Origin: Pseudocolwellia sp. AS88
Lineage (GTDB): Bacteria; Pseudomonadota; Gammaproteobacteria; Enterobacterales; Alteromonadaceae
Length of the DNA: 64,000 bases
NCBI RefSeq assembly: GCF_030551755.1
Contig: NZ_JAUPEC010000003.1
Coordinates: forward strand, 124,001 to 188,000
Reading direction: 5' to 3'
Position 1 is the first letter of the stretch; the number at the start of each line of letters is the position of its first letter. Made by a program: the position numbers and the translations under genes. Positions 27,893-39,900 of this stretch are shown in pieces. The notes below the pieces were generated by a model. It searched no databases. It worked only from the letters and a program-made list of their open reading frames with translations, and was not told the origin of the DNA.

Positions 27893-27914
27893 ATACCAAG
27901 TTGATCAAGGTATT
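27893..27914. repeat. Short palindromic intergenic repeat, copy C
   Basis: TATACCAAGTTGATCAAGGTA: an imperfect palindrome with TACC/GGTA ends that shares ACCAAGTTGAT with the elements at 18571-18608 and 52086-52145. It looks like a truncated member of that family. Confidence 0.45.
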
Positions 27915-28116
27915 ATTTAATAGCTATGAATAGCATTTGGTTGAGTTGTTTGAAGAAAAGACTCATCTACAAAAAGCAAAATATTTTAATTGAACATTTA
28001 GGATGATTTTGAGGCGATGGTTTTTCCTTAATTTCTCATCTAAATCGGTTGAGCTATTAGGCGTGTAGGTGTAAATCCTGATATGATTAAGTGTTTTTAA
28101 TTCACTATTTTTTACT

Positions 28117-28719
28117 ATGAAGCATCATTCACATTTATTTCCCGTTACGCTCCAAACACTATGGTCGAGTTCAGTTAACACTGACAATGATTCTGTACAT
28201 GAAGGTTTGCGCGATTGGCTATTTGCTACAGGCTCTTTAACTGCGCGTTTGAAAACTCATTGCACAGAGTTTCGTGTTGAAGTTTTAGGGCAAGAAATTA
28301 TCGCGTGTAGCGAGCTTGAAGCTAACGATGATATTGCCGTAGATGAGCAAGTTTTGGTGCGAGAGGTGTTACTGTATTGTGATAACAAACCACAAGTATT
28401 TGCACGTAGTTTATTACCCTTGAAAAGTTTAACAGGTGAAGAACAAAGCTTAGCAAAATTAGGTGAACAACCTTTAGGGCAAGTGCTGTTTAATCATCCT
28501 GATTTGATCCGAAAAGGTATTGAAGTGGCGTGCTTTAAGCAATCAAGTGCGCTTTTTACTTTAATTAAGCAGTTAGACTTGCCGACAACAGCTGTTTGGG
28601 GACGACGTTCTGTTTTTGTTTTAAATAATAAACCTATTATGGTGGCTGAGGTCTTTTTACCTGAGTCTTTTGCTTATGAGTTGATTTCAGAAACTCGTGC
28701 TGCTCAACTTATTGAATAG
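28117..28719 (+). CDS. ubiC: Chorismate-pyruvate lyase
   Basis: 200 residues. It removes pyruvate from chorismate to give 4-hydroxybenzoate, the first committed step of ubiquinone synthesis. Family stretches are WLFATGSLTARLK, VLVREVLLYCDNKPQVFARSLLP (with the conserved Arg of the active site) and VWGRRSVFVLNNKPIMVAEVFLP (with the conserved Glu). UbiC proteins are poorly conserved, but these motifs and the adjacency to ubiA make the call firm. A gap of 64 bases separates the two genes, which likely form one operon. Confidence 0.93.
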   Translation: MKHHSHLFPVTLQTLWSSSVNTDNDSVHEGLRDWLFATGSLTARLKTHCTEFRVEVLGQEIIACSELEANDDIAVDEQVLVREVLLYCDNKPQVFARSLLPLKSLTGEEQSLAKLGEQPLGQVLFNHPDLIRKGIEVACFKQSSALFTLIKQLDLPTTAVWGRRSVFVLNNKPIMVAEVFLPESFAYELISETRAAQLIE

Positions 28720-28783
28720 AATTGATCACTCAAGACTTAACTTTACCTATTACTCTGTACAAATAACCAAATAGAAATTAATT

Positions 28784-29644
28784 ATGAATGCATTTAAAGC
28801 TAAGTGGCAAGCCATTGTTTCGATTACTCGTATCGACAAACCTATTGGTACCTATTTATTGTTATGGCCAACCTATTGGGCGTTATGGATAGCTCAAGAA
28901 GGTATGCCAAGCTACCACTTGCTTGTAGTATTTACTTTAGGTGTGTTTATTATGCGTAGTGCCGGATGTGTAATAAATGATTTTGCCGACAGAAAAGTTG
29001 ATGGCAAGGTAAAGCGGACTGAAAACCGACCTTTAGTGACGGGCGCATTAAGTGTTACTGAAGCACTTACCTTATTTTTCTTTTTAATCATTAATGCCTT
29101 AATTCTTGTTTTAACCTTACAACCTTATACCATTATGTTGTCTTTTGTGGCGGTATTCCTCGCCATTATTTATCCTTTCATGAAGCGTATTACTAACTTG
29201 CCTCAAGTGGTTTTAGGTGCTGCCTTTAGCTGGGGAATGATTATGGCTTTTGCTGAATCTACAGGTGAAGTGCCATTAATTGCTTGGTTATTATTTATTG
29301 CGAATTTATGTTGGACGGTGGCTTACGATACCATGTACGCCATGGTTGATAGAGATGACGACTTAAAAATAGGTGTTAAATCTACCGCAATTTTATTTGG
29401 TGATCATGATAAGCGTATTATTTTATTCCTGCAGTTAATTACTTTAGGTTTATTACTTACGGTGGGTGACATGCTGGCGTTTGGTTGGCCTTATCAATTG
29501 TGTTTAGTGATGTGTGCAGGTTTATTTACTTACCAACAGTTTTTAATTGTAAATAGAGAACGCGATAAATGCTTTAAGGCATTTTTACATAATCACTTTG
29601 TTGGACTGGTTGTATTTTTAGGTATATTTATAGAGTATTTATAG
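28784..29644 (+). CDS. ubiA: 4-hydroxybenzoate octaprenyltransferase
   Basis: 286 residues, integral membrane prenyltransferase with about eight to nine hydrophobic helices. It attaches the polyprenyl chain to 4-hydroxybenzoate. The two Asp-rich Mg-diphosphate motifs are NDFADRKVDG (about residues 65-74) and DRDDDLKIG in the second half, with RTENRPLVTG between them. It uses the product of ubiC immediately upstream. Confidence 0.97.
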   Translation: MNAFKAKWQAIVSITRIDKPIGTYLLLWPTYWALWIAQEGMPSYHLLVVFTLGVFIMRSAGCVINDFADRKVDGKVKRTENRPLVTGALSVTEALTLFFFLIINALILVLTLQPYTIMLSFVAVFLAIIYPFMKRITNLPQVVLGAAFSWGMIMAFAESTGEVPLIAWLLFIANLCWTVAYDTMYAMVDRDDDLKIGVKSTAILFGDHDKRIILFLQLITLGLLLTVGDMLAFGWPYQLCLVMCAGLFTYQQFLIVNRERDKCFKAFLHNHFVGLVVFLGIFIEYL

Positions 29645-29649
29645 CAATA

Positions 29650-29677
29650 AAAAAGGGGATTCATTTTAAAATCCCCT
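29650..29677 (-). terminator. Terminator of plsB
   Basis: AGGGGATT (29654-29661) pairs with AATCCCCT (29670-29677) around an 8-base loop. The A-run before the stem becomes a T-run for leftward transcription from plsB, 64 bases past its stop. It can also serve ubiA as a hairpin. Confidence 0.85.
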
Positions 29678-29740
29678 AGGTATAAGCTTCATAAACGACT
29701 GCACGCAATCAATATCTAATCACTGCAAAGTACGAATTTT

Positions 29741-32182
29741 CTATCTCGAAATACTTTGCTGCACTTCAATATCTGTTAAGTTCAAAATAATGTCTTTTAA
29801 TGGCGCTAGTGTATCTGTAGGAACAAGCTTACCATCGTCATCAAGACCAATGTAGCCAAGTTTCTGCATGGTGCCAATAAGTAAAGATTGGGCTTTTTTG
29901 TCGATAAATTCAGGCGCAGAAATACTATTTAATACACATAAACGTTTCGCAATCGAAACCACATTATCTTCAAATGTCGCTTTATCAATTGGTGATAAAC
30001 GATCAATCAACGAGCAAATAATCGCTAATCGTTGAATGGTTTCATCAATACATTCAGCCAATAGTCTTGATTTAGATCTTTGGTTGTTTGCTTCTAATAA
30101 TGACCAAGTCCCACTTTCCCTTTGTTCTGCAATATTGAGCTCAGCTAGTACGTTTAAAGATGTTTCAATATTCACTGCCATATCTTGAGCAGAACCCCAT
30201 AAAAATAGTTCTGATTTGATTAACGACAACAATGGTTGAATTTGTTCAATAATGGCTGAAGTGGATATGTTTGAATTACATTCTAAAACACGACATAACA
30301 AGGCATGTAACACATAAGTGTGCAGGATATTATTACGGTAGTAACGCATTTCAAGGGCGTCAGACTCGTTTAATGAAATGATGGTGCCAAAACTGTCTTC
30401 ATTCACCGTCACTTTATTTAATGCGATAACATCTGCTAATAACTCTGCCCCAGAATCTGCCGGAACGGTAAGCTCTGCGCTATAAGGTGCCGCGCGTTGT
30501 AACATTAAGAAGAAATCTAGTTGCGACTCTAATTCTATCTTTGAAAGGGCTTTGTTATCTGTTGAGTGTAAAATAAGAGCAACTAACGAAACACCGTTTA
30601 ATGCAGCACATTGGTTAATGTTAGTCATAACTTTATCAGCTAATAAATTAACGGTAGGTGTTAACCATTTAGGTTTTTGTGGATCGATAGGATTAATTGA
30701 TTGTTTCCAGTCTGGCACTTCATCCGTTAAAAACTTATTAATATTAATCGGCTCACCAAAGTTTACATAACCCTTACCATAGTTACGTAAATTCTTGATA
30801 GCTTTGAATACACCAAGGAAAGACTCACTTTTCTTTTCACTACCACTCAATTCTTTATGATATGTACCTACTTCCATTACATGTTCGTAGCCAATATACA
30901 CTGGAACTAAGGTGAGAGGTCTGTCTATACCACGTAATAAACTTTGTATAGTCATGGCTAACATGCCCGTTTTAGGTGGAAGTAATCTACCTGTGCGGCT
31001 TCTCCCACCTTCTGAGTAATATTTTACTGAGTAACCACGTTCAAATAACAAACCTAAATATTCTCTGAAAATAGTAGAATACAGTCTGTTACCTCTAAAG
31101 CTGCGGCGAATAAAAAATGCTCCAGCTTTTCTGAAAATAGGTCCTGCTGGCCAAAAATTAAGGTTTATACCTGCTGCAATACGAGGTGTTACTAAGCCTT
31201 CTTGGGCAATAATATAAGTCAGTAATAAGTAGTCCATATGGCTACGATGGCAAGGCACATAAATAATCTCGTGACCTTCTTGTGCTAAATTTCGTACTGT
31301 ATTGGCATTACTTACTTCAATGCTTTTGTATAAACGTTTCCATAACCAAGTAAGAACTCGTGCTCCTACGCTGATCATAGACTCTCGGTAATCTCCGGCT
31401 ATTTCGTCCATGATGGCTAAGGCTTGTTTTTTCACTTCAGCTTCAGAACTGTCTTTACTTTTTACTTCGTCAGCGATAATTTTTTTAATTGCCGGGTTTG
31501 CAAACATCGCGGTAAACATTTGTTTGCGATGCATTAATCTTGGACCTGTTACCGATATAGTTTGGCGATAGAAGTGAAATCTAGCGATACGAATAAGTTT
31601 GTGAGCAGTCGCTTCGTTGCTGCCATGTTTGTCTTCCATGTATCTAAAAGACATAGGTTCGCTAAAGCGAGCCAAAGTATCTCTACCAGCAAACAACACG
31701 ATAAATATTTTACGTAACCAAGTAGGAGACTCTTCGTCTGCTATAACAGTACCTACGTTCGCCGTGTTTTTTTCTTTTGTTGGTGTACGCCCCCAAGTAA
31801 TGTTTACTGGGATCATTTGTGCATCTAAGTCTGAATCTAGTTCGTGCTCAGTTAATATTTCTAAACCTTGGTCAATCGCGTTAGTTTTAGCTTTTTCTTT
31901 CCATGATAATACAGACGAGGTTTTTTCTAGAAAGAAAACTCGTGGAAAGCTTTTACCATTAATGATGACCTTTTTTAACGGATTAGGTAGATTTAGTTTT
32001 TTACAGGCATGTTGCAATGCAATAACATCGCTTGATGATTGATATCTCACTACATAAAAAATTGGCTGTTCTTGATTAATATTACTGCCATCACTGAAGT
32101 TATCAGGAATAACTTTACATTTTACTAATAATTTTAATGGGAGTTTCAATAAGTAGTGGTATAACGAACGTAGTGCTGACAT
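29741..32182 (-). CDS. plsB: Glycerol-3-phosphate 1-O-acyltransferase
   Basis: 813 residues, matching the ~807 of E. coli PlsB. It acylates position 1 of glycerol-3-phosphate at the inner membrane using acyl-CoA or acyl-ACP, the first step of phospholipid synthesis. The catalytic HxxxxD motif is CHRSHMDYLL (His312, Asp317). Substrate-binding blocks are GAFFIRRSFRGN, YSEGGRSRTGRLLPPKTG and LVPVYIGYEHV. The C-terminal third is the PlsB-specific helical extension. It is divergent from the NYN-domain gene. Confidence 0.97.
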   Translation of the reverse strand: MSALRSLYHYLLKLPLKLLVKCKVIPDNFSDGSNINQEQPIFYVVRYQSSSDVIALQHACKKLNLPNPLKKVIINGKSFPRVFFLEKTSSVLSWKEKAKTNAIDQGLEILTEHELDSDLDAQMIPVNITWGRTPTKEKNTANVGTVIADEESPTWLRKIFIVLFAGRDTLARFSEPMSFRYMEDKHGSNEATAHKLIRIARFHFYRQTISVTGPRLMHRKQMFTAMFANPAIKKIIADEVKSKDSSEAEVKKQALAIMDEIAGDYRESMISVGARVLTWLWKRLYKSIEVSNANTVRNLAQEGHEIIYVPCHRSHMDYLLLTYIIAQEGLVTPRIAAGINLNFWPAGPIFRKAGAFFIRRSFRGNRLYSTIFREYLGLLFERGYSVKYYSEGGRSRTGRLLPPKTGMLAMTIQSLLRGIDRPLTLVPVYIGYEHVMEVGTYHKELSGSEKKSESFLGVFKAIKNLRNYGKGYVNFGEPININKFLTDEVPDWKQSINPIDPQKPKWLTPTVNLLADKVMTNINQCAALNGVSLVALILHSTDNKALSKIELESQLDFFLMLQRAAPYSAELTVPADSGAELLADVIALNKVTVNEDSFGTIISLNESDALEMRYYRNNILHTYVLHALLCRVLECNSNISTSAIIEQIQPLLSLIKSELFLWGSAQDMAVNIETSLNVLAELNIAEQRESGTWSLLEANNQRSKSRLLAECIDETIQRLAIICSLIDRLSPIDKATFEDNVVSIAKRLCVLNSISAPEFIDKKAQSLLIGTMQKLGYIGLDDDGKLVPTDTLAPLKDIILNLTDIEVQQSISR

Positions 32183-32317
32183 CTTGTGTACTCAATATTT
32201 TAGCGCGGCGATATTTTATCACCATCTTGTATTTTTGTCTTAAAAAAGTCGTATGATGGGTTTTTACTGTGACAAAAATATTACCTATTTAGGTTATAAA
32301 ATTAATTTAAGGAATTC

Positions 32318-32791
32318 ATGAAGAAAATTGCGGTTTTTGTTGATATACAAAATATCTACTACACTACAAGAGATGCTTACAAGCGACAGTTTAATTATCG
32401 TAAATTTTGGGAGCAGCTAAGTTACCAAGGTGATATTGTTATTGCTAATGCTTACGCTATTCAACGAAATGATGATCAACAACATAAGTTTCAAAAAGCC
32501 CTTAAGCATATTGGATTTGATGTAAAGCTTAAGCCTTTTATTCAGCGTAGCGATGGTTCTGCAAAAGGTGATTGGGATGTAGGTATCACAATCGATATTA
32601 TGAAAACTGCTGCCGAAGTAGATATCGTGGTTTTGTTATCTGGTGATGGTGACTTTGACATGTTATTAACTGAAATAGCAGCAACATATCAGGTAGAAAC
32701 TCAGGTTTACGGTGTACCTTCATTAACAGCTAACTCCTTAATAAATGCAGCGTCTATTTATCATGAAATTAAAGAAAATTTATTACAGTAA
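32318..32791 (+). CDS. NYN/LabA-type domain protein, putative ribonuclease
   Basis: 157 residues consisting of one NYN (PIN-like) domain. The acidic active-site residues typical of the fold are in AVFVDIQNIYY (Asp9), GDWDVGITIDIM, and LLSGDGDFDMLL. PIN-like NYN domains bind Mg and usually cleave RNA; bacterial LabA/DUF88 members are mostly uncharacterised. It is divergent from plsB, with 135 bases between the starts and AAGGA before its ATG. It is probably monocistronic. Confidence 0.88.
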   Translation: MKKIAVFVDIQNIYYTTRDAYKRQFNYRKFWEQLSYQGDIVIANAYAIQRNDDQQHKFQKALKHIGFDVKLKPFIQRSDGSAKGDWDVGITIDIMKTAAEVDIVVLLSGDGDFDMLLTEIAATYQVETQVYGVPSLTANSLINAASIYHEIKENLLQ

Positions 32792-32895
32792 TATGATACT
32801 TTTAACCAAATAAGCTACTTAGCATTCCCTTGCAAAGAGCTGATTTATCAAGTATTTTATATTTTCATTACAATAATAACAGAGAGTGAATTTAC

Positions 32896-33843
32896 ATGTC
32901 GTCAGTTGATACAATCTATAAAGTGATTTTATACCCATTCATTACAGAATCTATTGCTAGCTTAAAAGCGATGACCAATTTATCTGGTTCTTCGGGTGAT
33001 ATTTTTATGGATAACGTTGATGACTTTCGCTTTAAAGGTTATGCGGTTTGTTCAGATGTAACGGGTCATTTGGATGGCGTTATTATGATGCATCACTATC
33101 CAGAAACTGCTGTGGCTATTGGTAACTCTGTTTGTGAAAAGATGTTTGATGAAAAATATGAATACACAGAAATTAACGACGAATTAAGTAATGCTTTAGC
33201 CGAATGGGGTAATACTATTGTTGGTAGGTCTACAGATTTACATGGTCGTTATAACTTAGATTATAAATTTTCGAGTCCTTACTTTGTTAACAATGTTGAT
33301 GATATGTCGAAATATCTCAAGGGAGTTCGGGAAGTTGTTACTGTGCCTATTATAATTGAAGGTGTAGGTCGTTATTATTTTAATCTTTTAGTACGAAGTG
33401 TTAACTATCAATCGGTGGGTATTAAACGCGAAGAAAGTGTTGGGATAGCAAATATACATACTAAGGATTTACCATCAGACTCAACTATACTATTAGTGGA
33501 TGATAGTTCGATGATCCGCAAAGCCCTTAAAAGAATATTAGGTAAGCTAGGTTACGACAACATTATTGAAGCCGATGATGGCTCAACTGCCGTTGAAATG
33601 GTTAAAGAGCACAACCCTGACTTTATGTTTATGGATGTTGTTATGGGCGAGATGAATGGTAATCAAGCGCTACAAGAAATTCGAGCTGCAGGTCATAATG
33701 TACCTGTGGTTATGTTGTCGTCTGTTACAGACCAAGTATTAATTAAAGAATGTGAAGGTTACGGTATTTCAGGTTTTATTTTTAAACCTATACAAGCAGA
33801 CAATGGCACAGAGATTATTAAGGACTATTTAAAAATTGCTTAA
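32896..33843 (+). CDS. CheX-like domain fused to response-regulator receiver
   Basis: 315 residues. Residues ~1-170 resemble the CheX/CheC phosphatase family, with the ExxN pair Glu96/Asn99 in NDELSNALAEWGNTIVGR, the motif that hydrolyses phospho-CheY in that family. Residues ~195-315 are a receiver domain with acidic residues LVDDSS, phospho-acceptor Asp247 (FMFMDVVM), Ser/Thr in MLSSV and Lys in FKP. A phosphatase joined to its own receiver suggests self-resetting or a phosphate sink. No other chemotaxis gene is nearby. A strong terminator follows. Confidence 0.87.
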   Translation: MSSVDTIYKVILYPFITESIASLKAMTNLSGSSGDIFMDNVDDFRFKGYAVCSDVTGHLDGVIMMHHYPETAVAIGNSVCEKMFDEKYEYTEINDELSNALAEWGNTIVGRSTDLHGRYNLDYKFSSPYFVNNVDDMSKYLKGVREVVTVPIIIEGVGRYYFNLLVRSVNYQSVGIKREESVGIANIHTKDLPSDSTILLVDDSSMIRKALKRILGKLGYDNIIEADDGSTAVEMVKEHNPDFMFMDVVMGEMNGNQALQEIRAAGHNVPVVMLSSVTDQVLIKECEGYGISGFIFKPIQADNGTEIIKDYLKIA

Positions 33844-33877
33844 TTTAACTAAGTCGCTTAGCACAAATTGATTCGAT

Positions 33878-33905
33878 AAAAAGCTAACATTTGTTAGCTT
33901 TTTTT
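33878..33905. terminator. Terminator after the CheX-receiver gene
   Basis: AGCTAACA (33882-33889), TT loop, TGTTAGCT (33892-33899), flanked by an A-run and T-run. It is bidirectional between this gene and the convergent MshQ-like gene. Confidence 0.92.
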
Positions 33906-33955
33906 ATACCTGATTCATTAGTTGGGTTAACTATGTGTATATTTATGACTAAAGG

Positions 33956-36900
33956 TTATTGAAACACTTCTCGCCAAGATATTATTCTGTCATTTCCGCG
34001 GAACACACCAAATACGGCATTGGCTGAAGGATCGGTTGAAGTTCCATTTTCGTCCCAATCGAACTGTAACCAAGGGGTAAGGGATGTATCGTATATGACT
34101 TCTGTATTACCTTGATTATCTGCACCTGGTGCTCTCAAAATAAGTAGATTAGTTGAGCCATCATCTAGTGTTCCATCAGAGGTTCTTACTGAAGTCAAAC
34201 TTGCATTGGTAACTTGTAAGTTAGCTGAATTGTAAGTTGTGCATCGGTCTGCAGTATTAAGAACAAATTGCGTACCATTCCAATATTGAGCCGATAAGGT
34301 AATGGGTAAGTCGCTTGTTTCTGGACCAAAGTTATCTGCTAAGGTTAAACGACCATAACGTATTTCTATAGGATCAGGTGAAAATGATAAAGGCAAGTCG
34401 GAGATTTGTGCTGTATCACTAGGAATTGCCGTAACCCCATCACTATCTCTTAATCTTTCAATAGTTATAGTGTAATCAGAGGTAAATTTGTCAATTAATG
34501 CATTGGTGTTTTGATCGTATGTATAACGATCATTTTCGCTGAAGCGATATTCAATTGAACCACCCACTACAATATTACTACCATCATTATTTGCTCTAAT
34601 TCTTGTGAGCGTTCCATTATTATCTGGAGTTGGTGTGATAGTGACTTTAGCGAGACCATCAGCACCGTTTTGAATACTATCAGCCGTTGATAATGATCTT
34701 TCAATATCAGTTACTGAAAGCTTTTCTGATTCAGTATAGTTTTGGGTGGTTACATTATTAGCATTCTTTGCTGTAATGATCAGCTGTGGTGCCTGAACTG
34801 TGCCATTAGTATCAATTTTATAGCCAAAAGCTTGTCCAGTGTAGGTAAAGTAAGTCGCGCCTAAAGTGCAGGTGTTTTCAAAAGCACCTTGTCCATTTGA
34901 ATCAAGAGCAACATCGAAGTGGTCAGGTATAAATGCGCCAATCTCAATTAAACCACTTGATGGAATATCAAAACCTGAAATCCCACCATAATTCAGGTCC
35001 TCTATATCTATACTGATAGTACCTACTTCAGAGTAACTGACATCATCTGATGTAGACGTTAATGTATTATCTACAAGCACAAATGGATTTAATATAAGTG
35101 CCTGAGGTGATGAAAGATCGACACTAGCGCCATTATATGTAAACACGCCATCAACACCGCCGGTGTAATAATCTGGACCAGTAGGAGATGCTGGAGAATT
35201 TGGCGTTAATCGTTCTACCGTTAAGTGTATGTCGTTTTGTTTGTAGTTTTCTGGAACGCCATTATTTGCGTTAAGAGGTGTTACTTTTAAACTAAAATTA
35301 CTGCCTGCGATATGTGGGCTGTTGAAAGTAGCTTCTAGATCTAATGCATAAGGTTTTACCCAAAAGTTATTAGTTACGCCAACTAAGTTCACTCCATCTT
35401 GGTCATATTTAGCATGCAATCTGATTTCACCAGCATCGTTATAAACAGGCGAAGGAATTGTTGCTATACCATCACTACCAAAGTTTAAGGTGACGTCCTG
35501 ATAGCCAGAACGAGGAATATTGGTACCATTAATAGTAAAGCTTAAGCCGCTCGTTGCTCCTGTTGTATTTTCTTGTTGGAAAGAAATATTAGTATTTTGA
35601 TTAACAAATAAGTTTTCACAAACACCATTATTGTCTTTCACTGCTTGAATTTGAATAGAGTGATTAAAGTTAGACCCTGAGGTTTGATGCTCTATATCAT
35701 CGACATTGTTATTGTTTAGGAATCTTAGTTCTGCATCACTAAATAAGATACTGCAAGGTGCTTCCGCAGTGCCGCCTATACATTGAAAGTTATTAATGGA
35801 TGGGCTATTCACATCATTAATAATGGATAATTCAACAGGTGCTGGTGATGTATGATTAAAAGTAACCTCTGTACTTCCAGTAAAGGTGATTGTTGAAGTG
35901 ATAGTATCTGCATCGCTCGATTCAACAATAAAGCTCAGAGTCTTGGGTTCTATATTAAGATCAGTACATTGTGCATCGTTACATGCTTTAATCGTTACCG
36001 TTTCAGCAGCACAAGTCAGACCTATGCCGTCATGTTCTATGCGATAATGATCAGGTGTTATACTAATATCACAAGGATGAAGTACATCCATGTCAGTAGC
36101 AATGGCAGATGAGTTCTGGGCTATACGATAAACACGTAATTCATCGATAGTACCTTGAAAGTAGCGATCTGAATAAAGGCTATTGGTGGCGTTGTTTAAA
36201 TCAGCAGCAACATATATATCTTCATCTAAGTCAGTTAATACTCCGCTAACAGAAGCTGACGCAACGCTGGTTCCATTAATATAAATGTACTGTTCACCAT
36301 CTTTGAAGGTAAGAGCAATATGAGTCCATTGATTTAAAGGTATCGCAGTTGAAGATGTTAATTGACTACCTAAATATTGCCATTGAATATTGCCGGCGCT
36401 ATTTAAGTGAATAGCAAAGTCATCACCTTTAGTTAAAATAGTACTTAAATTAGTATTGTAAGCGGCAGGGTTAATCCATACCGATACAGTAAGTGCATTA
36501 AAATGATTTTGTGAAGCAGTATCTGTCGCAATAGCATATTGATCGTTTTCGTAGCCTGTATAAAAACAGGTACTTGTATCTGAACCTATCGCACCATCTT
36601 TTGCACGCGTCGTGTCATCAAAAATAGGTGTGTTTACGGGACTTAAATCGAATCCGTTACCTGTAGAATCTTCCCAGTTTTCTTCAAAATACCAGATACC
36701 AAGCAGCTCTTGATCAACAGTGAAGTTATCAACATTAAATACACGTTCGCCACTCGTAGAGTTGAAATATTGTCTGAATCTAAAGCGTACACTTTCACCT
36801 TTATAGGAATCCAGCGTGTTACTATAATTTTCATAAGTTGCAGTATTATCATTACTGGTAAAGGTTTTTAAATTTGTCCATGTAGAAGAACCCGCTTTTT

Positions 36901-39900
36901 GTATTTGAATATAAGCAGAACCATTGAACAAGTTTGCTACGTAATCAAAACTCACTTTAGGATTTACCGCATCAGCAGGAATAGGCACAAAACCATGCAT
37001 AGTCGCATATTGGTTCCTGTGATACCGCTGGTCTTCAGCGTCAGGGTTATTATCTAAGAACCAATCACCACTTTCTGCGGTGCCTGTAACCGTATTTTGA
37101 TCAGATATTTTCCAATCGTGTTCTGTATTCCAATGGTCGCGACCATTGCTTGTGGCTGTGCTTATTTCAGTATCGAAGTTATTAAAGTAAGGGAAAATAT
37201 ATTCTTCTTGAATAAGATCTCCTACTCTAAAGTTATCAATGACAAAAGTTCTTGGCCCACTGGTGCTATTCCAATATTGCCTAAATCTAAATGTAACTTC
37301 ATCACCTTTATAGGAATCAAGATGCATCTCAAATTTGACATATTCGTCGTGGTTTTTGTCTTCAGTATAGGTAAACAGATTACTCCATGACGTTTCGCCT
37401 TTACGACGTATTTCTATGTAACTAGCATAATCAAAATTATCGGCTTTATACCAAAAGCTTACAGTGGGCACATTAGCATTACTTGGAATAGGAATATAAT
37501 CAGCTAAAGTAATATAATGTTGTCGATGAACCTGTTGATCTTCAAATTCGGCATTGTTATCAATAAACCAACTACCTTCATATGGTACATAATTCGTATC
37601 GTGCGCAGTAGATATTCCCCAATCACCATCGGCTATAAATTGCTCTCGTTCTGCGAGCGACTCGAAAGTATTTTCGTATGGATAGCTCAAGGTTATACGG
37701 TCGTCGTCACCAATTCTAAAGTCATCAACAGTAAATACTCGGGCACCACTGTCGGCATACCAATACTGACGAATTCTTGCTCGGATCGATTTCCCTTGGT
37801 AGGCATCTAAGTCGTAATAAAACTTAGTGTAGCCATTATGACTATTTTGCTCAGTGAATGTCTGAATATTGGTCCAATTGTTAGAGCCTTTTTCTTGGAT
37901 TTCAACGAGAATAGTTCCGTTATAAATATCGGCGTTGTACCAAAAGCTAAGTTGAGGGTTGTTAGCATCGTTGGTAATAGGCACGTAACCCAATAATGAG
38001 GCATAAAATAGCTTATAGCCGCTTTGGTCTTCATTATCTGCATTATTATCTAAGAAATTGCTACCATTTTTGGGTATATAAATACTGTCGTGTTCGGTTG
38101 AAATATTCCAATCGCCTTCTAGCGACCAATGATCTTGTCCATTAATACTTGGTGTTGAAGTTGGTGTTTCAAAATCATTAAAGTAAGGATACTGATAATC
38201 AGGTAGATCTATCTCACCTACTTTAAAATTGTCGACGCCAAAGGTACGTGGACCTGCAACATTATAATAATATTGTCTAAATCTGAAACGAACTTTTTCT
38301 CCGGCATAGTTAGTTAAAGCAAATTCTTCATGCACATATCCGTCGTGATTATATTTATCAGTATATGTGCGCAGATTACTCCAGTTATTTTCACCGAACT
38401 TTTGGATTTGAATATAAGGTTGCCCTTCAAAAGTATTTAACAAATAATCGAAGCTAACTGCAACGGCACTTGTATCATCGGGAAGCTGAATATAGCCTGA
38501 TAATGTTGCAAAGTGTTCGCGATGATTTGCTTGATCGTCTGCACCAGCATTGCCATCTAAAAAGTAGCTACCTGATTGAGGATACCAATGAGTATCATGT
38601 TCAGTGTTCGCTGCCCAGTCACCTTGAGCTTGCCATTCGGCTTGTTCTTCTAAGGTTTCAAAACTATTTACATACGGATAAGATAATTCTTTAGTTAATT
38701 CACCGATAAAAAAGTTGTCAATGGTAAATACTCTAGGACCCGGTGTTGTATCCCAGTATTGTCTAAACCGAATGCGTATATTCTTTTCTGCATAAGCTCC
38801 CAAGAAATACTCAAATTTGGTATAAGGAGTATGGTCTTCAGTCTCATTAAATGTGTCGAGAGTTATCCAAGTATTAGAGCCTAATTCTTGAATTTCTACA
38901 TAGGCTGTACCACCACCAATTTTGCTTGTGTAGTCAAAACTTAGCATAGGGTTTTCAGGGGCAGCAGGTAAGGTGACAAAGCCATTCATGGTGGCGTAAT
39001 GGTTACGATGGCTAGCTTGGTCTTCATTATCAATATTGTTATCTAAAAAGAACTCTCCTGCCTGAGGAGCATAGATAGTGTCGTGTTCTTGCGATATTCC
39101 CCAATCGCCTATGTTGTCCCAATGGTCTTGGCCGTTAATTGTGGATGTGGATATTGGCGTTTCAAAATCATTAAAATATGGGTAGTCATAATTTGCTAAA
39201 GTTACTTGCTCAACTTTAAAGTTGTCGATAGCAAAAACGCGGGCACCATTACTTGAAAAATGATACTGACGGAACCTAAAACGAACTTGCTCTCCAGCAT
39301 AAGCGGCTAAAGAAATTTCATCTCGAGTATATTGTGAGCGGTTAAACTCCTCAGGATAAATTTTTAGATAAGTCCAATTCGTTTGCCCAAGTTTCTGAAT
39401 ATAAATATAAAATTGGCCATCAAAAGTATCTAACAGGTAATCAAAACTAACGACAACATTACTGCTATCTTCAGGTAAGGGAATATATCCAGACATGGTA
39501 GCGAAATGCTCTCTATGATTACTTTGGTCTTCGTTCTCATAGTTATTGTCTAAAAATGAAGTGCCTGAACTTGGATACCAACGGCTGTCGTGAGCAGTTG
39601 ATATATTCCAATCCCCATCAGGATACCATTGAGCTTGTTCTTCGGCTGTTTCAAAGTCATTAGCGTATGGAAAAGGCAGTGTTTCGGTAAGCTCACCGAT
39701 AAATATATTATCGATTGGGAATACTCTAGGTCCATTTTCATCATTCCAGTATTGTCTGAAACGAAAGCGTACCTTTTTACCCGCATAGTTGCTTAAGTCA
39801 TATTCATATTTGGTATGAGGTTTATGGTTAAATTCGTCGGTAAAGGTTTTTACGTTGATCCATGAAGAGGAGCCTTCTTCTTGTATATTTAAGTAAACTT

